Shown one piece after another: positions 52,327-61,808 of a stretch of 64,000 bases of DNA (the first letter of the stretch is position 1; every line of letters begins with the position of its first letter). Below the pieces are notes generated by a model. The model was given only the letters and a program-made list of their open reading frames with translations, was not told the DNA's origin and ran no database searches. Origin of the DNA: an uncultured Pelagibacteraceae bacterium (GTDB lineage: Bacteria > Pseudomonadota > Alphaproteobacteria > Pelagibacterales > Pelagibacteraceae); contig CABYCK010000002.1 of NCBI GenBank assembly GCA_902517535.1, positions 1 through 64,000 on the forward strand, in the 5' to 3' direction. Made by a program: the position numbers and the translations under genes.

Positions 52327-52407
52327 GGTTATTAGCATTAAAAAATAGGCTAAAACTATGTGTTTTAAGGCCTAATTTCTGATAAAATTGAAATAGGACA
52401 GAGAAAA

Positions 52408-53214
52408 TTGAAAAAATTAGAACATCTATCTGAAATATATAGCTCTTACGATACCTTCGTAATAGATTTATGGGGGGTAATGCATAACGGTATAGTTCTA
52501 AAAAATAAAGCTATAGAGGCAGTTGATCAATTAAAAAAAAATTCAAAAAAAATTGTATTTTTGTCAAACGCGCCCAGACCTAGTTTTAAAGTGATTGATT
52601 TTTTATCCAAAATGAAAATGGACAAGAAGTATCTTTCGAATGTAATGACCTCGGGGGAAGCCGCTATGCATGCTATTAATCAAAAGAAATTTGGAAGAAG
52701 TTTTTATCATCTAGGTCCACCTAGAGATACTTCTTTATTTGAAAAAGTAAAAGACAATAGAACAAGTATCGAAACAAGTGATTTTATATTGTGTACTGGA
52801 TTATTTGATAATCACGAAGAAGATTTAGAATATTATAAAAAGTTTCTAATTAAACATACTTCCAAAATATTTGTATGTACAAATCCTGATTTAGTTGTTC
52901 ACAGAGGTAATAAAGAGGAATACTGCGCTGGATATATTGCTAAGATATTTGAAAATCTTGGGGGAAAAGTAATTTATTATGGCAAACCATACAAAGAAAT
53001 TTACAAAATGTGTTTCGAAGATGATGAAAAAGTTTTAGCAATTGGTGACAATTTGAGAACAGATATTAAAGGAGCAAATAATTTAGATAAAGACTGTCTA
53101 CTTATTTCAGATGGAGTGCATCGAAAAGAATTTAATAATGAAAGTGAGCTTAAAGCACTTCTAACAAAATATAATGTAAAAGCTAATTATTTTCAAAAAG
53201 AACTTCAATGGTAA
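52408..53214 (+). CDS. HAD-superfamily class IIA hydrolase (NagD-like)
   Basis: 268 aa with a probable TTG start at 52408, preceded by AGGACAGAG; no ATG fits. HAD motifs: DLWGVMHNG (motif I, Asp-x-Trp variant), FLSNAPRPS (motif II), YYGKPYKEIY (motif III Lys) and AIGDNLRTDIKGAN (motif IV). These place it in the class IIA group with NagD and 4-nitrophenyl phosphatases; the alphaproteobacterial subfamily is of unknown substrate. It precedes ribF by 1 base, as in many alphaproteobacteria, which hints at a flavin or nucleotide phosphate substrate, but this is inference. Confidence 0.85.
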   Translation: MKKLEHLSEIYSSYDTFVIDLWGVMHNGIVLKNKAIEAVDQLKKNSKKIVFLSNAPRPSFKVIDFLSKMKMDKKYLSNVMTSGEAAMHAINQKKFGRSFYHLGPPRDTSLFEKVKDNRTSIETSDFILCTGLFDNHEEDLEYYKKFLIKHTSKIFVCTNPDLVVHRGNKEEYCAGYIAKIFENLGGKVIYYGKPYKEIYKMCFEDDEKVLAIGDNLRTDIKGANNLDKDCLLISDGVHRKEFNNESELKALLTKYNVKANYFQKELQW

Positions 53215-53215
53215 T

Positions 53216-54121
53216 ATGAAAATTTATAATAGTGTCAATTTAAATAAAAAACACTTAGACGGGGTTATAGCTATTGGAAATTTTGATGGAATACATATAG
53301 GTCATCAAAAAGTAATTTCTCAAGCCAAAATAAAAGCAAAAAAAAATAGAATACCATTTGGTATAATGACATTTGAACCAGTCCCAGTTATGTTTTTTAA
53401 TTCAAAAATAAAAAATCACAGAATAAATTCGAATAAACAAAAAATAGATCAATTAAAAAAATTAGGCTTAGATTTTTTAATCATTGTTAAGTTTACTAAA
53501 CAATTTTCATCACTATCTCCTCAACAATTTATCAAAAAAATTATTTATCAAAAAACAAGAAGTAAATTTTTATATGTCAGTAAAAATTTTAGATTTGGAC
53601 ACAATAGAGAGGGGAATATTCAAACATTAAAAAAATTCGAGAGTTTTTATAATTTTAAATGTATTGTAACAAAACCATTTAAAAAAAATAAAACCATTAT
53701 ATCTTCGACATTAATTAGAAAGAAGATTACTCAAGGTAAAATTGATGATGCTAACAAACTTTTAAAGAGAAAATGGGTTATCAAAGGAAAAGTAATAAAA
53801 GGTCAAAAGAGAGGAAGAAAAATTGGTTTTCCAACCTGTAACCTCAAATTAACTGATTATATTGTTCCTCGTCTTGGAGTTTATGCTGTTAATATAAAAG
53901 GTTTAAAATTTAACAAAAAAGGTATAGCCAATATAGGTTACAGGCCAACATTTAATGGACAAAATTTGTTGCTAGAAACAAATATATTTGGAATTAACAA
54001 AAATTTATATAATAAAGAGATTAGTATAAGTTTTAAAAGATTTATAAGACCAGAAAAGAAATTTAAAAATCTTGAACATTTAGAAAAACAAATAAAAATT
54101 GATATAATTCGAGCTAAATAA
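53216..54121 (+). CDS. ribF: Bifunctional riboflavin kinase / FAD synthetase
   Basis: 301 aa. The N-terminal FMN adenylyltransferase domain shows AIGNFDGIHIGHQKVI (HIGH-like) and ISSTLIRKKI. The C-terminal flavokinase domain begins near residue 185 with KGQKRGRKIGFPTCNL, then GVYAVNIK and GYRPTF. It makes FMN and FAD from riboflavin. It is in the operon HAD, ribF, ileS, lspA. Confidence 0.93.
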   Translation: MKIYNSVNLNKKHLDGVIAIGNFDGIHIGHQKVISQAKIKAKKNRIPFGIMTFEPVPVMFFNSKIKNHRINSNKQKIDQLKKLGLDFLIIVKFTKQFSSLSPQQFIKKIIYQKTRSKFLYVSKNFRFGHNREGNIQTLKKFESFYNFKCIVTKPFKKNKTIISSTLIRKKITQGKIDDANKLLKRKWVIKGKVIKGQKRGRKIGFPTCNLKLTDYIVPRLGVYAVNIKGLKFNKKGIANIGYRPTFNGQNLLLETNIFGINKNLYNKEISISFKRFIRPEKKFKNLEHLEKQIKIDIIRAK

Positions 54122-54131
54122 AAAATTAAAA

Positions 54132-56873
54132 ATGTCTAAAGATACCTTACAACTTCCTAAAACTGCTTTTTCAATGAAAGCAAGTTTACCCTCTAAAGAA
54201 CCTAAAATTTTAGAAAAATGGGAAAAAAATAGGATTTTTGAAAAACTTAGAAAAAAATCAAAAGGAAAAGAAAAATTTATTTTGCATGACGGGCCTCCTT
54301 ATGCAAATGGACACATTCATATGGGAACGGCATTAAATAAAATTCTAAAAGATATGATAACACGTTTCCATCAAATGAATGGAAAAGACTCAGTTTATGT
54401 TCCGGGATGGGATTGTCATGGGCTACCCATAGAATGGAAAATTGAAGAACAATATAAAAAAAAGAAGAAAAACAAAGATGATATACCAATTAAAGACTTT
54501 AGACAGGAATGTAGAGAATTTGCAAAAGGCTGGATTCAAGTACATATAAAAGAATTTAAAAGATTGGGTGTTGTTGGAGATTTTGAAAACTACTACTCTA
54601 CCATGAGTTATGAAGCGGAAGCTCAAATAGTTAGAGAGTTAGGCAAGTTTCTTTTAGATGGAAGTCTATATCAAGGTTTTAAACCAGTATTATGGTCTAC
54701 AGTTGAAAAAACCGCTTTAGCAGATGCTGAAGTTGAATATTTAGATCACACTTCAAATACAATTTATGTTGCTTTTAAAATTAAAGATACTAAACAAGAA
54801 TTTTTAAAAGATGCAAGTATAGTCATTTGGACAACCACTCCTTGGACAATTCCGGCAAATAAAGCTTTGGCATTCAATAGCAATATTGATTATTCAGTAA
54901 TTGAAATTGACGATTTAAATCATTTTAAAGATAAAAAGATAGTCGTAGCAGAAAACTTGATCGAGTCGATAACTAAGGTTTGTGAAATAGAAAAATATAA
55001 AGTTCTAAAAACTTTCAAAGGATCAGATTTTCTAGGAACTGTTTGTTTCCACCCCTTTAATAAAATGAATTTTGATTATGACGTACCGATGTTAGATGCT
55101 CATTTTGTAAATCTAGAACAAGGAACCGGCATTGTTCATTGTGCACCCAGCCATGGTCCAGATGATTACAACTTATGTTTAAAAAATAATATACCTTCCC
55201 TTTATACAGTTGATAACGCTGGATTATACACTAAAGAAATTCCGTATTTCACAAATACTCATATCTTTAAAGCAGATAGTATTGTTATAGAAAAATTAAA
55301 AGAACAAAATAAATTATTAAAAAATGATAAATTAAATCACAGTTACCCTCACTCTTGGAGATCAAAGGCTCCTTTAATTTATAGAGCCACTCCTCAATGG
55401 TTTATTTCAATGCAAAAAAATGATCTAAGAAACAAAGCTATTCAAGCTATTAATGATACAAATTTTTACCCTGAAAAAGGAAAAGAACGACTGTTATCTA
55501 TGATTGAGGGAAGGCCAGACTGGTGTGTTTCAAGACAAAGGGTTTGGGGGGTGCCATTGCCAATTTTTGTTAACAAAAAAACAAAAGAACCTTTAAGAGA
55601 TCAAAAGGTAATTGATAGAATAGCCTCGATTTATGAGAAACAAGGGTCAGATTGTTGGTTCACAGACAGTCCTGAGGTTTTTTTAGGAAATGATTACGAT
55701 CCAAATGATTTTGAAAAATTAAATGACATTGTTGAGGTGTGGTTTGATAGTGGATCTACACATAGTTTTGTTTTAGAGAAAAGAAAAGATTTAAAGTGGC
55801 CAGCTGACATGTATTTAGAAGGATCTGATCAACATAGAGGATGGTTTCATTCTTCCTTGTTGGAGGCTTGTGGTACTAGAGGTAGAGCTCCCTTTAATAG
55901 TATATTATCTCACGGATTCGTAGTCGATGGAAAAGGGTTAAAAATGTCAAAATCAACAGGCAACGTAATTTCACCTGAAGACATTTTAAAAAATTATGGT
56001 GCAGATATACTTAGAGTTTGGGTGGCTGCATCTGATTATGCTGAAGATCTTAGAATTGATAAAAGTATTTTAATACAACACGCAGAATCTTATAGAAAGA
56101 TAAGGAATACGTTTAGATTTATTTTAGGCAATCTTAAAGATAGTTTTAAAGAACAAAATTTTGATAAATTAAATTTCAAGGAATTCGATGAATTGGAACA
56201 ATATATTTTACATAAACTTTTTGTTATTGATAAATCGGTTAAAGACAGCTTAAAAAATTATAATTTTCACAAATTATATAAAGAGATTCTAAATTTTTGT
56301 ACCCTCGATCTGTCTTCATTTTATTTTGATATTAGAAAAGATGTTTTGTATTGCGATAGTCTTGACTCCAAGAAAAGAAAAGACTGCATTGTTGTTTTGA
56401 ACATAATTTTAGAATGCTTATTGAAATGGTTTGCACCAATTTTAGTTTTTACAACTGATGAGATATACAGTTTAATAAAAAATAATGAAGAAAGTATACA
56501 TGAGCATTCATTTGTAGCCATTCCAAATGAATGGCAAAACGATATCCTTAATGAAAAATGGAATAGATTATTTAAAATCAGACAAGAAGCAAATATAGCT
56601 ATAGAAGAAAAAAGATCTAAAAAGGAAATAGGGTCTAGTCTAGAAGCAGAAATAGAACTTATAGTAGATCAAAAAAATTTTAATTTACTGGAAAATATAG
56701 ATCTTTCAGAATATTTTATAACGTCAAAAGCAACTAAAGCTAAAAGTGAGAATGGTGGTGAATTGAAAATTCGAGTAGCTAAAACTAAAGGAATAAAATG
56801 TCCAAGGTGTTGGAAAATTCTCGAAAGCGCATGTAAAAGATGTGAGGTTGTGTTGAAGGGTAAGCAAATATAA
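54132..56873 (+). CDS. ileS: Isoleucyl-tRNA synthetase
   Basis: 913 aa class I synthetase. The HIGH motif reads PPYANGHIHMG, the KMSKS loop GLKMSKSTGNVIS, and a zinc-binding C-terminus CPRCWKILESACKRC is present. The editing domain (CP1) lies between, with WTTTPWTIPANKALAF and the GTGIVHCAPSHGPDDY segment. Normal bacterial length. It is followed by lspA after 5 bases; the ileS-lspA order is conserved widely. Confidence 0.97.
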   Translation: MSKDTLQLPKTAFSMKASLPSKEPKILEKWEKNRIFEKLRKKSKGKEKFILHDGPPYANGHIHMGTALNKILKDMITRFHQMNGKDSVYVPGWDCHGLPIEWKIEEQYKKKKKNKDDIPIKDFRQECREFAKGWIQVHIKEFKRLGVVGDFENYYSTMSYEAEAQIVRELGKFLLDGSLYQGFKPVLWSTVEKTALADAEVEYLDHTSNTIYVAFKIKDTKQEFLKDASIVIWTTTPWTIPANKALAFNSNIDYSVIEIDDLNHFKDKKIVVAENLIESITKVCEIEKYKVLKTFKGSDFLGTVCFHPFNKMNFDYDVPMLDAHFVNLEQGTGIVHCAPSHGPDDYNLCLKNNIPSLYTVDNAGLYTKEIPYFTNTHIFKADSIVIEKLKEQNKLLKNDKLNHSYPHSWRSKAPLIYRATPQWFISMQKNDLRNKAIQAINDTNFYPEKGKERLLSMIEGRPDWCVSRQRVWGVPLPIFVNKKTKEPLRDQKVIDRIASIYEKQGSDCWFTDSPEVFLGNDYDPNDFEKLNDIVEVWFDSGSTHSFVLEKRKDLKWPADMYLEGSDQHRGWFHSSLLEACGTRGRAPFNSILSHGFVVDGKGLKMSKSTGNVISPEDILKNYGADILRVWVAASDYAEDLRIDKSILIQHAESYRKIRNTFRFILGNLKDSFKEQNFDKLNFKEFDELEQYILHKLFVIDKSVKDSLKNYNFHKLYKEILNFCTLDLSSFYFDIRKDVLYCDSLDSKKRKDCIVVLNIILECLLKWFAPILVFTTDEIYSLIKNNEESIHEHSFVAIPNEWQNDILNEKWNRLFKIRQEANIAIEEKRSKKEIGSSLEAEIELIVDQKNFNLLENIDLSEYFITSKATKAKSENGGELKIRVAKTKGIKCPRCWKILESACKRCEVVLKGKQI

Positions 56874-56878
56874 CTTTG

Positions 56879-57388
56879 ATGAAATTAATGGACCAAAAGA
56901 GATACTCAGCAGTTTTCCAAAAAAAAAATTTATTTATTTTTGCAATTATAGTTTTTACTTTCTTCTTAGATAGAGTTTCAAAAATAAAGATTCTAAATCT
57001 ACAGATTAATAATGAGACAATTTTTGTAAATGATTATTTAAATTTAAATTTAGTTTGGAATACTGGGATAGGTTTTGGTTTATTAAGCTCTGACTCTACA
57101 ATATTTTATAACATAATAACTTTAATTATAGGTTTTGTTATATTTTTTCTAGCTATTTGGATAACAAAATCAAATACCACGGAAAAATTTTTTTTATCAC
57201 TTATTCTTGGTGGAGCGCTCGGAAATATATATGATAGGATAATTTACTTTGCAGTTCCAGATTTCATAGACTTTCACTACAAAACTTTTCACTGGTTTAC
57301 ATTTAATATCGCGGATATATTTATTACTATTGGAATATTATTAATAATTATTAAAGATTTATTTTTAAAAAATGTCAAAAATTTGTAA
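56879..57388 (+). CDS. lspA: Lipoprotein signal peptidase (signal peptidase II)
   Basis: 169 aa from the ATG at 56879; a TTG one codon upstream is less likely, and an internal ATG at 56891 is possible. Four membrane helices. The two catalytic Asp regions are GGALGNIYDRI and FNIADIFITIG, and LVWNTGIGFGLL corresponds to the conserved N-x-G-x-x-FG stretch. It cleaves prolipoproteins after Lgt modification. It overlaps the start of the BamF-like lipoprotein by 17 bases, itself a substrate. Confidence 0.93.
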   Translation: MKLMDQKRYSAVFQKKNLFIFAIIVFTFFLDRVSKIKILNLQINNETIFVNDYLNLNLVWNTGIGFGLLSSDSTIFYNIITLIIGFVIFFLAIWITKSNTTEKFFLSLILGGALGNIYDRIIYFAVPDFIDFHYKTFHWFTFNIADIFITIGILLIIIKDLFLKNVKNL

Positions 57389-57683
57389 AATTATTTCATT
57401 GTTTATGATTGCTATGTTCTTGCATTCGTGTGGAGGATCAGATGTTAGAAAAGTTTTAACCAATGAAAAAACAAGAACAACTGATGAATTTTTAGTAAAA
57501 AAAAGACAACCTCTTTCTTTACCTCCTAACTTCGACAAAATTCCTAAACCAGGTTCAAACAATGAAAAAAAGGGGAGTCAAGAAAATGAAATTGATAAAA
57601 TTTTAAAAATAGCAGAGGAAAATGAAGTTAAAAAAAAATCTTCAACAGTAGAGCAATCAATTTTAAATAAAATTAATAAGTGA
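57372..57683 (+). CDS. DUF3035 / BamF-like small outer-membrane lipoprotein
   Basis: 103 aa. The signal SLFMIAMFLHSCGG with lipobox LHSC places it on a membrane. The conserved middle TTDEFLVKKRQPLSLPPNF matches the DUF3035 pattern (DEF-x5-PL-x3-PPxF), a lipoprotein found with the Bam complex of alphaproteobacteria (BamF in Caulobacter). The C-terminus is charged and low-complexity. It is coupled to lspA by a 17-base overlap and to pgi by a 4-base overlap. Role in beta-barrel assembly is inferred from the family. Confidence 0.75.
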   Translation: MSKICKIISLFMIAMFLHSCGGSDVRKVLTNEKTRTTDEFLVKKRQPLSLPPNFDKIPKPGSNNEKKGSQENEIDKILKIAEENEVKKKSSTVEQSILNKINK

Positions 57684-58894
57684 AAAATAAAATAATCTAT
57701 AAAAATTTTATTCCAAAAAAATATTTAAATAAAAAATATTCTAAACAAATTGATAAAAAATACAAAAAAGTTATAGCAAATTTAATACAAAACTTTAAAT
57801 ACGAAAAAGATGCAACTCATTCATTGAGCAAAGATTTTAAATTTAGTTTTAACGAAAATCATTTAAGAAAATTTAAAAAATTTAAAATAGTCGTGGTCGT
57901 TGGCATGGGCGGGTCAACATTGGGCTCACAAGCAATATATTATTCCTTAAAAGATAAAATAAATAAAAAATTTATATTTTTCGACAATTTAGATGAAAAT
58001 AAAATTAAAAGTTTTAAAAAAGATTACGCTCTTGATAAAATTCTTTTTTTAATAATTTCTAAATCAGGTAACACGATTGAAACTATTTCAAATTTAGTGA
58101 CTTTAAAAATATTAAAAAAAAATAAAAAGAATATAATAATAATTTCAGAAAAAAAGAACAATGGATTATATTTAATTTCAAAAAAAATGAATCTATTTCA
58201 CATAGAACACAAAGATTATATAAGTGGAAGATTCTCTGTTTTTTCTGAGGTCGGTATGATCCCAGCGTATTTAATGGGTATTAATTTGAAATCTTTTAAA
58301 AAAAATTTATTAAATAATTTAAAAATTCAAAATAATAAATTTTTAAAAGAAAGCTCAAAAAAAATGGCTAATATCATTAAAGGAAAAAAATTTAAGAATA
58401 TAATTTTTTTAAATTACATACCCTCATTAGATAAATTTTTATATTGGAATCAGCAATTGCTCGCAGAAAGTTTAGGAAAAAACCGTATGGGGTTTTTACC
58501 TGTTGTTTCCACTGCTCCTAGAGATCACCATAGTTTGCTTCAACTTTTTTTAGATGGACCTCAAGATAAATTATTTTATATTTTTAGTATTAATTTTAAA
58601 AAAAAAACAAAATTAAATACCACAGTATTTGGTAAGTTTTTTAAATTTTTAAATAATAAGAGTTTAGGTAAAATTAAAGATAGTCAAAAAAATGCGCTTT
58701 TAATCAAATTAAAAAAAAAAAATATACCTTATCGTGAGTTTAAGATTAATAATTCCAATTATCAAATAATTGGCCAGCTATTCTCATATTTTATGTTGGA
58801 AACAATCTTAATAGCAAAGTTAATTAATCTAGATCCTTTTGATCAGCCAGCAATTGAGCAAGTAAAAATCAATACTAAAAAATTATTGTCTTAA
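57680..58894 (+). CDS. pgi: Glucose-6-phosphate isomerase
   Basis: 404 aa from a GTG start that overlaps the preceding stop as GTGA. It interconverts glucose 6-phosphate and fructose 6-phosphate. SIS-fold motifs: VVGMGGSTLGSQAI, ISKSGNTIETISN, GRFSVFSEVGMIPA, and the active-site QLLAESLGKNRMGFLP. Much shorter than E. coli Pgi (549 aa), like other compact alphaproteobacterial forms. It overlaps the rsmD stop by 4 bases tail to tail. Confidence 0.88.
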   Translation: MKNKIIYKNFIPKKYLNKKYSKQIDKKYKKVIANLIQNFKYEKDATHSLSKDFKFSFNENHLRKFKKFKIVVVVGMGGSTLGSQAIYYSLKDKINKKFIFFDNLDENKIKSFKKDYALDKILFLIISKSGNTIETISNLVTLKILKKNKKNIIIISEKKNNGLYLISKKMNLFHIEHKDYISGRFSVFSEVGMIPAYLMGINLKSFKKNLLNNLKIQNNKFLKESSKKMANIIKGKKFKNIIFLNYIPSLDKFLYWNQQLLAESLGKNRMGFLPVVSTAPRDHHSLLQLFLDGPQDKLFYIFSINFKKKTKLNTTVFGKFFKFLNNKSLGKIKDSQKNALLIKLKKKNIPYREFKINNSNYQIIGQLFSYFMLETILIAKLINLDPFDQPAIEQVKINTKKLLS

Positions 58895-59448
58895 AATTTT
58901 CCAAAGATTAATTTTGAACGGCCATATTTTCTTACTAATAATAAATCTAAAATTTTACTTAGATGTTCGTCAGATTTATTTTCTCTATGAATTATTATTA
59001 AATGGTTTTTCTTAAATATTTTCTTTTCTTTAATTATTTTTAAGTCTTTTATAAATGTATTATGGGCAAATGGTGGGTCTAGAAAAATTATATCAAATTT
59101 TTCACTTTTAGTTTTGTTCAAGAAACTATTTATCTCACTAAATAACACTAAGGATTTTTCATTTACTGATAGATTAAGTAGATTTTTTTCAAGAACTCTG
59201 ATTGCATTTCGATCCTTATCTACAAATGTTACATTTTTTGCTTCACGAGATAAACATTCTAAGCCAAAAGACCCAATCCCAGAATATAAATCAAGTATAT
59301 TTGAATTTTTTATTTTTGTATTAAATAAATTGGAATGATTAATGATATTAAAGATATTTTCTTTAACAAAATCTTTAAGAGGTCTAATTATCGATGATTT
59401 AAGAAATAAAATATTTTTTCCTTTTAATTTTCCACTAATTATTCTCAT
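58891..59448 (-). CDS. rsmD: 16S rRNA (guanine966-N2)-methyltransferase
   Basis: 185 aa. It starts MRIISGKLKGKNI with the following RPLKDFVKENIFNI (family form RPTxDxVREAxFN). The SAM site is DLYSGIGSFGLECLSR, and the catalytic FLDPPFA follows at about residues 125-131. It methylates G966 of 16S rRNA. It overlaps the purD stop by 4 bases. Confidence 0.92.
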   Translation of the reverse strand: MRIISGKLKGKNILFLKSSIIRPLKDFVKENIFNIINHSNLFNTKIKNSNILDLYSGIGSFGLECLSREAKNVTFVDKDRNAIRVLEKNLLNLSVNEKSLVLFSEINSFLNKTKSEKFDIIFLDPPFAHNTFIKDLKIIKEKKIFKKNHLIIIHRENKSDEHLSKILDLLLVRKYGRSKLIFGKF

Positions 59449-60713
59449 GAATTATTAATTACTCTCCAGCCAATATCCCTTCTATAAAATCCTTTTTTCC
59501 AGTTTATCATCTTGAAAACCTTAATAATATATCTCCTAATTTCAGCAAGATCTTTTCCTAAGGAAGTGATATTCAACACTCTTCCTCCATTAGAGACTAA
59601 ATCATCTTTTATTAATTTAGTTCCAGCATGAAAAATATATGTGTCTTTTTTAAGTTTTAAATTCGTAATATTTTTAATTTTTAGATTCTTTTCATAACTA
59701 CCAGGGTAGCCCTTGGAACATAAAACGATAGTCATACATTTTTCTTTTTTCCATTTAATATTGATATTCTTAATTCTATTATTTATCACAGCATTAAAAA
59801 TTTTTAAGATGTCTGTTTTTAATCTTGGTAATATAACTTGGCACTCTGGGTCTCCCATTCTAACATTATATTCTATGAGATACGGTTCATCTTTAATGAT
59901 CATTAATCCTACATACAAAAAACCTGTGTAAGGGTTTTTCTTTTTTTTTAATGCATATAAAGTAGGTTTAATAATTTTTGAAATAATTTTCTTTTCGACT
60001 TTGCTATTAATGATGATTGCTGGAGAATACGCTCCCATACCACCTGTGTTTGGCCCTCTTTCTTTTTCACCTACACGTTTATGGTCTTGAGCTGTTCCAA
60101 AAAATTTAAAATTATTTTTATCTACAATCAAAAAATAACTTGCTTCTTCTCCTTTAAGAAACTCCTCGAGAATCACAGTTTTGGAACTTTTAAATTTTCC
60201 TTGAAATATTCTATTAGAAAAATTGATTACTTCTTTTTTTGTTTTGCAAATAGCCACTCCTTTTCCAGCAGCTAATCCATCTGCCTTAACAACCACTGGT
60301 AAATTACAAGACTTTAAAAATATATCAACGTCTTTAATTTTATTGCATATTTTAAATTGGGCTGTTGGTATTTTATATTTTTTACAAATTAATTTCATAA
60401 ATGCTTTTGATCCTTCTAATTGTGATGCAAATTTGTTAGGACCGAAAACTTTTATTTTATTTTTTTTAAGAAAATTAACTATTCCTTTCACCAAAGGCTC
60501 TTCAGGACCAACTACAACTAAGTTTATTTTATGTAATTTTAGCACTTTAAGTAATTCTTTGAAATTTAAGAAATCTATTTCTATATTTTTGGCTATTTTA
60601 GAGGTGCCTGCATTTCCTGGAATACAAATTATATTATTGACTAATTTAGACTCACGTATTTTTTCACATAAAACGTGTTCTCTGCCGCCACTCCCTATTA
60701 AAGCAATATTCAT
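59445..60713 (-). CDS. purD: Phosphoribosylamine-glycine ligase
   Basis: 422 aa ATP-grasp enzyme forming GAR from phosphoribosylamine and glycine. It starts MNIALIGSGGREHVLCEK and has VVVGPEEPLVKGI, VVKADGLAAGKGV, GPNTGGMGAYSP and RMGDPECQVILPRL, all characteristic. It is not linked to the purEK pair. It overlaps the rsmD start downstream by 4 bases. Confidence 0.96.
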   Translation of the reverse strand: MNIALIGSGGREHVLCEKIRESKLVNNIICIPGNAGTSKIAKNIEIDFLNFKELLKVLKLHKINLVVVGPEEPLVKGIVNFLKKNKIKVFGPNKFASQLEGSKAFMKLICKKYKIPTAQFKICNKIKDVDIFLKSCNLPVVVKADGLAAGKGVAICKTKKEVINFSNRIFQGKFKSSKTVILEEFLKGEEASYFLIVDKNNFKFFGTAQDHKRVGEKERGPNTGGMGAYSPAIIINSKVEKKIISKIIKPTLYALKKKKNPYTGFLYVGLMIIKDEPYLIEYNVRMGDPECQVILPRLKTDILKIFNAVINNRIKNINIKWKKEKCMTIVLCSKGYPGSYEKNLKIKNITNLKLKKDTYIFHAGTKLIKDDLVSNGGRVLNITSLGKDLAEIRRYIIKVFKMINWKKGFYRRDIGWRVINNS

Positions 60714-60743
60714 ACAAAAAGATATATTATATATATTTTATAG

Positions 60744-60941
60744 ATGAATAAAAAAAAAGCTAAACTAAAATATAGAGAAAATTCTTTCGATATAATTGAA
60801 GAAGGTAATTATGTTATTTGTGCTATTTCAGGTAGAGAAATTTTGTTAGAGAATTTAACTTATTGGAACGTTGAGTTACAAGAGGCTTACTTTTCTCCAA
60901 TTGAGGCTAATAACAGGTATAAAGAAATAAAACCAAAATAG
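60744..60941 (+). CDS. DUF2093 domain protein
   Basis: 65 aa. It matches the small alphaproteobacterial DUF2093 family: AKLKYRENSFDIIEEGNYVI, then a GREILLENLTYWNVELQEAY core with conserved LTYWN and QEAYFSP. No signal peptide. The function is unknown. It is divergent from purD, with 30 bases between the starts, and its stop is 9 bases from the convergent acyltransferase stop. Confidence 0.75.
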   Translation: MNKKKAKLKYRENSFDIIEEGNYVICAISGREILLENLTYWNVELQEAYFSPIEANNRYKEIKPK

Positions 60942-60950
60942 ATTTTTTTT

Positions 60951-61808
60951 CTATTTCCATCTGTTATGTGTCCAAATCCATTGATTAGGATTTTTAATGA
61001 TCATGTTTTCCAATACTTTATTAAGTTTTTCTGCAACTTCGATTTTATTTTTTAAAGTCGAAGGTTTAATTGGCTCATATACCTTCATTGTAAAAGAACT
61101 CTTATTTTTTCTCTCAATAAAAATTGGCACAATATCTAAATTAAATTTTAGAGCTAACTGACCTGGCAATGTTGTTGTAAGAGCCTTTTTATTAAAAAAA
61201 TTAATTCTTTCACCTTCGCTTACTCTTTGATCTACCATAAGAGCAATACTATGTTTATTATTAATATATTGAATAGCTTCTTTAACACCTGTTCGGCCTT
61301 TCTTAATTTGATTTCTGCATACAGATTTTTTTCTCAAAAATTCCATAAATGGATTTAGAAAAAAGTTGTTAAGAGGTCTATATATAGTTGCTAGATTTAT
61401 TTTTTTTTTTGTAATTTCCATTGACATAAGTTCGAAATTTGCAAAATGCCCAGAAATAAAAATTACTGGCCTATTATCATCCCGTATTTTATCGAGAATT
61501 TGGTCTCCCTCAATTTTAATATGAAAATTGTTTTTTCTAAATCTCTCTAAAAAAATATATTCGATGAAAGTCATTCCATAGTTTGACCACATATTAAATT
61601 TTATCTCATCTTTTTTTGACTCAGAAATAGAACTTGAAAAATAAAATAAATTTTTGTTTAGAATTTTATCGGATCTTATCATTGGACCGATTTTTTTAAA
61701 AATAAACGAAAAAAGAGATCTACTATATGAAAGTCCAATTATTTTACCAATTATAAAAAATAGATAGATAAAAAAAGCTTCAAAAAAATATTTTATTAAT
61801 TTTATCAT
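60951..61808 (-). CDS. LpxL/HtrB-like late lipid A acyltransferase
   Basis: 285 aa. It has an N-terminal membrane helix (about residues 7-28) and the acyltransferase motif HFANFELMS (His-x4-Glu) at about residues 121-127. MVDQRVSEGERINFF and the ending PNQWIWTHNRWK are typical of the LpxL/LpxM/HtrB family, which adds a secondary acyl chain to lipid A. It lies just downstream of lpxK (overlap of 4 bases), as expected. Which position and which acyl chain cannot be told from sequence. Confidence 0.88.
   Translation of the reverse strand: MIKLIKYFFEAFFIYLFFIIGKIIGLSYSRSLFSFIFKKIGPMIRSDKILNKNLFYFSSSISESKKDEIKFNMWSNYGMTFIEYIFLERFRKNNFHIKIEGDQILDKIRDDNRPVIFISGHFANFELMSMEITKKKINLATIYRPLNNFFLNPFMEFLRKKSVCRNQIKKGRTGVKEAIQYINNKHSIALMVDQRVSEGERINFFNKKALTTTLPGQLALKFNLDIVPIFIERKNKSSFTMKVYEPIKPSTLKNKIEVAEKLNKVLENMIIKNPNQWIWTHNRWK

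Noticed and set aside
52267..52407. CIRCE element upstream of groES
   Set aside because: No inverted repeat of the TTAGCACTC-type is present; only the sigma-32-like boxes are seen.
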